Positions 5,700 through 6,664 of a DNA stretch of 6,664 nucleotides are shown here, one piece after another. The stretch covers positions 1-6,664 of the forward strand of contig JANXPK010000852.1 in assembly GCA_025357355.1 (NCBI GenBank). The letters run 5' to 3'. This DNA comes from Rhodobacterales bacterium (GTDB taxonomy: Bacteria; Pseudomonadota; Alphaproteobacteria; Rhodobacterales; Rhodobacteraceae). Both the position numbers and the translations under genes were made by a program. Position 1 is the first letter of the stretch; each line of letters opens with the position of its first letter. The notes below the pieces were generated by a model, which was given only the letters and a program-made list of their open reading frames with translations, did not search any database and was not told the origin of the DNA.

Positions 5700-6647
5700 C
5701 TACAACACCCTGAGCGCCCCCTTCAGCCATGGCCATTCCGCCAAGGCCGGGCCCACAACCTGCGCCTGCATCAGCCCGCGCAGACGTCCGGCAATCTGCC
5801 CGGGCATGTCGCGCAACACCCCCGCCCGGGCTGACAAGCTGAGCGTGCGCTCCAAAGGCGCAAACGGCAGCGCCGCGACATCCACAGCCGCCTTCAGACT
5901 GGCCGCATGATGCAGCGCCAGCGGCGTCAGGATGGTCCAGCCCTCGCCCGCCGCCACCATCGCCAGAATGGCCCGGTAGCTGTCCAGCTCATAGCGGTGG
6001 GCGAGGCGAATATTGAGCCGCGCCAGATGTGCTGCGATCTGGCGCCCCATCAGATGCCGCGCGGTATACTGGATTAGCGGCAAACCCTCGTGGCCTCGGC
6101 CGCGCGGGGTGACCGACACGAAGGGCTCGGCCAACAGCGGATGGACCTCGCGCCAGCCATCGTCGGCCGCCTCGGAGCCAAGGTCCGCCGCCACCACGAT
6201 ATCCAGCGCGCGCGCCTCCAACTGATCAAGCAGGCGGTGGCTCGCGCCGGTTTCCAACAGGAACCTGCAGCCTTTGAGGTCGGTCGCGAGCGCCGACAAC
6301 AGCCGCGGCGTCACCTCGGCGTCGAAATCCTCGATCATGCCCAGCCTGAGCGTGGTCAGTCCTGACAAGTCGGCCACCGCCAGATCAGCCCGTGCCTCGG
6401 CCTCGGCGTTCAGGATGGTCTGGGCGTGACGGCGAAACATTGACCCCGCAGGCGTCAGCCCCATCGGCCGGGCCGAGCGGTCCAGAAGCACGGCGCCCAG
6501 CGCGGTTTCAAGCCCGGTCAGTTGCTGCGAAATTGTCGACGCACTGACCCCCAACCGTCGCGCTGCCGCCGAGATGGCGCCCTCTTCGGCCACAGCCAGA
6601 AAGATTTCGATGCCCCAAAGGGTGACGCGGCCCTGGCCGTCGGGCAA
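5700..6647 (-). CDS. LysR-family transcriptional regulator (start uncertain, frame open to window edge)
   Basis: The TTG at 6647 gives 315 residues, a normal LysR length, ending at TAG (complement of 5700-5702). The N-terminal winged helix-turn-helix spans about residues 10-68: FLAVAEEGAISAAARRLGVS, then the recognition helix STISQQLTGLE, then the wing with GLTPAG. A linker helix (about 69-95) precedes a two-lobed effector-binding domain (about 98-300) beginning LRLGMIEDFD, a typical LysR type 2 periplasmic-binding fold. The effector cannot be read. The frame has no stop between 6647 and the edge, and no ATG is available inside the window near the expected start, so the true start may lie upstream of 6664. 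The gene converges on the aminotransferase, so it does not have the usual divergent-promoter relationship with any gene here; its target is more likely to the right. Control of the amine-catabolism genes is possible but unsupported. Confidence 0.88.
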   Translation of the reverse strand: MPDGQGRVTLWGIEIFLAVAEEGAISAAARRLGVSASTISQQLTGLETALGAVLLDRSARPMGLTPAGSMFRRHAQTILNAEAEARADLAVADLSGLTTLRLGMIEDFDAEVTPRLLSALATDLKGCRFLLETGASHRLLDQLEARALDIVVAADLGSEAADDGWREVHPLLAEPFVSVTPRGRGHEGLPLIQYTARHLMGRQIAAHLARLNIRLAHRYELDSYRAILAMVAAGEGWTILTPLALHHAASLKAAVDVAALPFAPLERTLSLSARAGVLRDMPGQIAGRLRGLMQAQVVGPALAEWPWLKGALRVL

Positions 6648-6664
6648 AAGTTGCCCCGCGCGGG

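Overview
The window is GC-rich (all genes favour G/C at third codon positions). It reads like a chromosomal segment of an alphaproteobacterium, most likely Rhodobacteraceae (Rhodobacter/Paracoccus/roseobacter type). That placement is inferred from protein flavour, GC content and promoter style; nothing in the window fixes the taxon.

Layout: (1) bases 1-831, plus strand: the C-terminal 276 residues of a glutamine-synthetase-fold ligase whose start lies off the left edge. (2) 832-909: a spacer with a strong GC dyad and a probable promoter. (3) 910-1590, plus: a class I glutamine amidotransferase-fold hydrolase. (4) 1619-2974, plus: a complete second glutamine-synthetase-like ligase. (5) 2971-4275, plus: an FAD-dependent amine oxidase of the PuuB type, overlapping the ligase by four bases. 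(6) 4276-4393: a spacer with a perfect 12-bp inverted repeat that covers the ribosome binding site of the next gene. (7) 4394-5578, plus: a PLP-dependent DegT/DnrJ/EryC1/StrS-family aminotransferase. (8) 5579-5699: a convergent spacer with two dyads and a third, longer-range pairing. (9) 5700-6647, minus: a LysR-type regulator whose reading frame stays open to the right edge.

Taken together, genes 1-5 resemble the gamma-glutamylation route of polyamine or amine catabolism (the E. coli Puu pathway). A GS-like ligase attaches glutamate to an amine, PuuB oxidises the gamma-glutamyl amine to an aldehyde, and an amidotransferase-fold hydrolase releases glutamate at the end. The aldehyde dehydrogenase step (PuuC) is not in the window. 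The hydrolase carries a GMP-synthase-like Cys motif rather than the usual PuuD one. There are two clearly diverged ligases, which suggests two amine substrates. The aminotransferase may extend the pathway or be an independent unit with its own control. I see no mobile elements, CRISPR arrays, tRNA or rRNA genes. Nothing here is clearly a new system; the best leads are the SD-covering hairpin at 4357-4387, the promoter inside a dyad at 846-886, and the hybrid gene set.
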